Origin: Epiperipatus broadwayi
Taxonomy: Eukaryota; Onychophora; Udeonychophora; Euonychophora; Peripatidae
Reading direction: 5' to 3'
DNA length: 64,000 nucleotides
Assembly (NCBI GenBank): GCA_028023455.1
Contig: JAQFVV010006737.1
Coordinates: 1 to 64,000 of the forward strand
Shown here: positions 63,116-64,000 of the stretch, in pieces
How the letters are laid out: the number at the start of each line of letters is the position of its first letter
Position numbering within the stretch: position 1 is the first letter of the stretch
Translations under genes and position numbers: made by a program
Notes under the pieces: generated by a model
Told to the model about the DNA's origin: nothing
Seen by the model: the letters and a program-made list of their open reading frames with translations, nothing else
The model's database searches: none

Positions 63116-63301
63116 TAAATATTAATCGCACAATGTTGGAAGAAACAAAAAAATATTCCACTCTCCAGTACAATCACAATATTATTAACTTATAATTACA
63201 TAATATGTCTGTCTTTCTCTGGTTGTTCTAAGCAATTATAAATAAATGATGTTGTAGTTGCATTAGGTTGTTATATTGTTAGGGTAAGGATAGTTTTTAA
63301 A

Positions 63302-63374
<73 letters not shown>

Positions 63375-64000
63375 ATGTTTAACAGACATGTTATTACCTC
63401 AAATTGTTTCTAGTGAATAACAAAACTGTGTTATTACATAACACATATATTGATTTTTAAATGATACTGCAGACAATTTTCGTAAAAGAGCCAGATACAA
63501 TTTATTGAGACATATTGTGTATGTACTTCTTTTATACCACTATCAATAATTATTTATGATTTCATGATGCAACATAGTAAAATTCTATGACATAACATAT
63601 CTGGGTGAAGTAAATGTGGAAAGCTGTATAAACTGTAATCGTGCTTAAATTATTTTTAGCTAAATGCCCCTTATACAGAAAAAAACAAGATAATGACAAC
63701 AAAAAATGAAATGAGCTTTTAAAGTAAATTATCAATGCAAAAAATCTTCATAAATTAATATTACATTTTTTTAATAAGTTAAAATAAAATTTAAATTGTT
63801 TCTATCATAAAAATGACTATTTAAAATAATATATATTTATTAACAAAATTCAATAGACCTAATGAAAAATATCAAACGTTCATTAACCCACTAACACATT
63901 TTCTATTAACCTCTAGCAACAGTTTGGATTACATTTTCAACATTTTATTTTAACAAATTTCCCTTTTAACATCATCATAATTATTATCATTTTCAACCAA
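60155..64000. other. AT-rich sequence with TA tracts only
   Basis: (TA)n tracts lie at 60728-60822, 63089-63113 and 63306-63372. A small palindrome GACACAATATATAT ... ATATATTGTGTC lies at 62828-62868. AGGTAATCA recurs at 62846 and 62920. No gene or transposon was recognised. Confidence 0.5.

Overview
The window looks like intergenic or intronic DNA from an animal nuclear genome. It is very AT-rich, has no dense gene track, and carries many long (TA)n, (TAA)n and (CA)n(TA)n microsatellites. It also holds remains of several eukaryotic transposon classes: an RTE-type LINE, an older LINE, Penelope-like GIY-YIG fragments, a hAT element with a ZMYM1-like transposase, foldback/MITE elements and tRNA-derived SINEs. 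An invertebrate is likely. A cephalopod-like mollusc is possible from the overall style, but I cannot prove the species from this sequence.

Layout. From 1 to 14 kb the DNA is mostly unique AT-rich sequence. It contains a head-to-head pair of SINE-like repeats (3.1-3.3 kb), a short tRNA(Val-like) SINE with perfect target-site duplications (7.62-7.73 kb), two copies of a second repeat family (10.6-11.4 kb) and a few possible small exons. From 14 to 20.4 kb there is a decayed LINE reverse transcriptase (14.0-15.1 kb), a 132-bp tandem duplication (17.8-18.1 kb), the best candidate host exon (18.58-18.74 kb, cysteine-rich, polyadenylation signal just after the stop) and a SINE-like copy between diverged direct repeats (19.5-20.4 kb). 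From 21 to 27 kb there is a short repeat that abuts (TA)n tracts, a 280-bp tandem duplication, an inverted pair of Penelope-like C-termini (22.57-23.85 kb), a 180-bp (AAT)n array and MITEs. From 28.8 to 32.8 kb there is a MITE, a foldback element and a nearly full-length RTE LINE on the minus strand. From 33 to 44 kb there are trinucleotide arrays, tRNA-like fragments and a 781-bp TIR element. From 44.2 to 49.7 kb lies a complete but dead hAT element with TIRs and a degraded 8-bp target duplication; a tRNA-SINE is inserted inside its transposase. From 49.8 to 64 kb there are candidate short exons, an 874-bp foldback element with a perfect 7-bp target duplication, a 131-bp palindromic MITE, a 5'-truncated RTE copy, a coiled-coil/gag-like ORF remnant and a degenerate repeat array.

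No intact autonomous gene is present. All transposon ORFs carry frameshifts or stops. The main pattern is that several unrelated repeat families occur as inverted (head-to-head) pairs. Candidate host exons are offered with low to moderate confidence because they rest only on splice-like context and codon quality.
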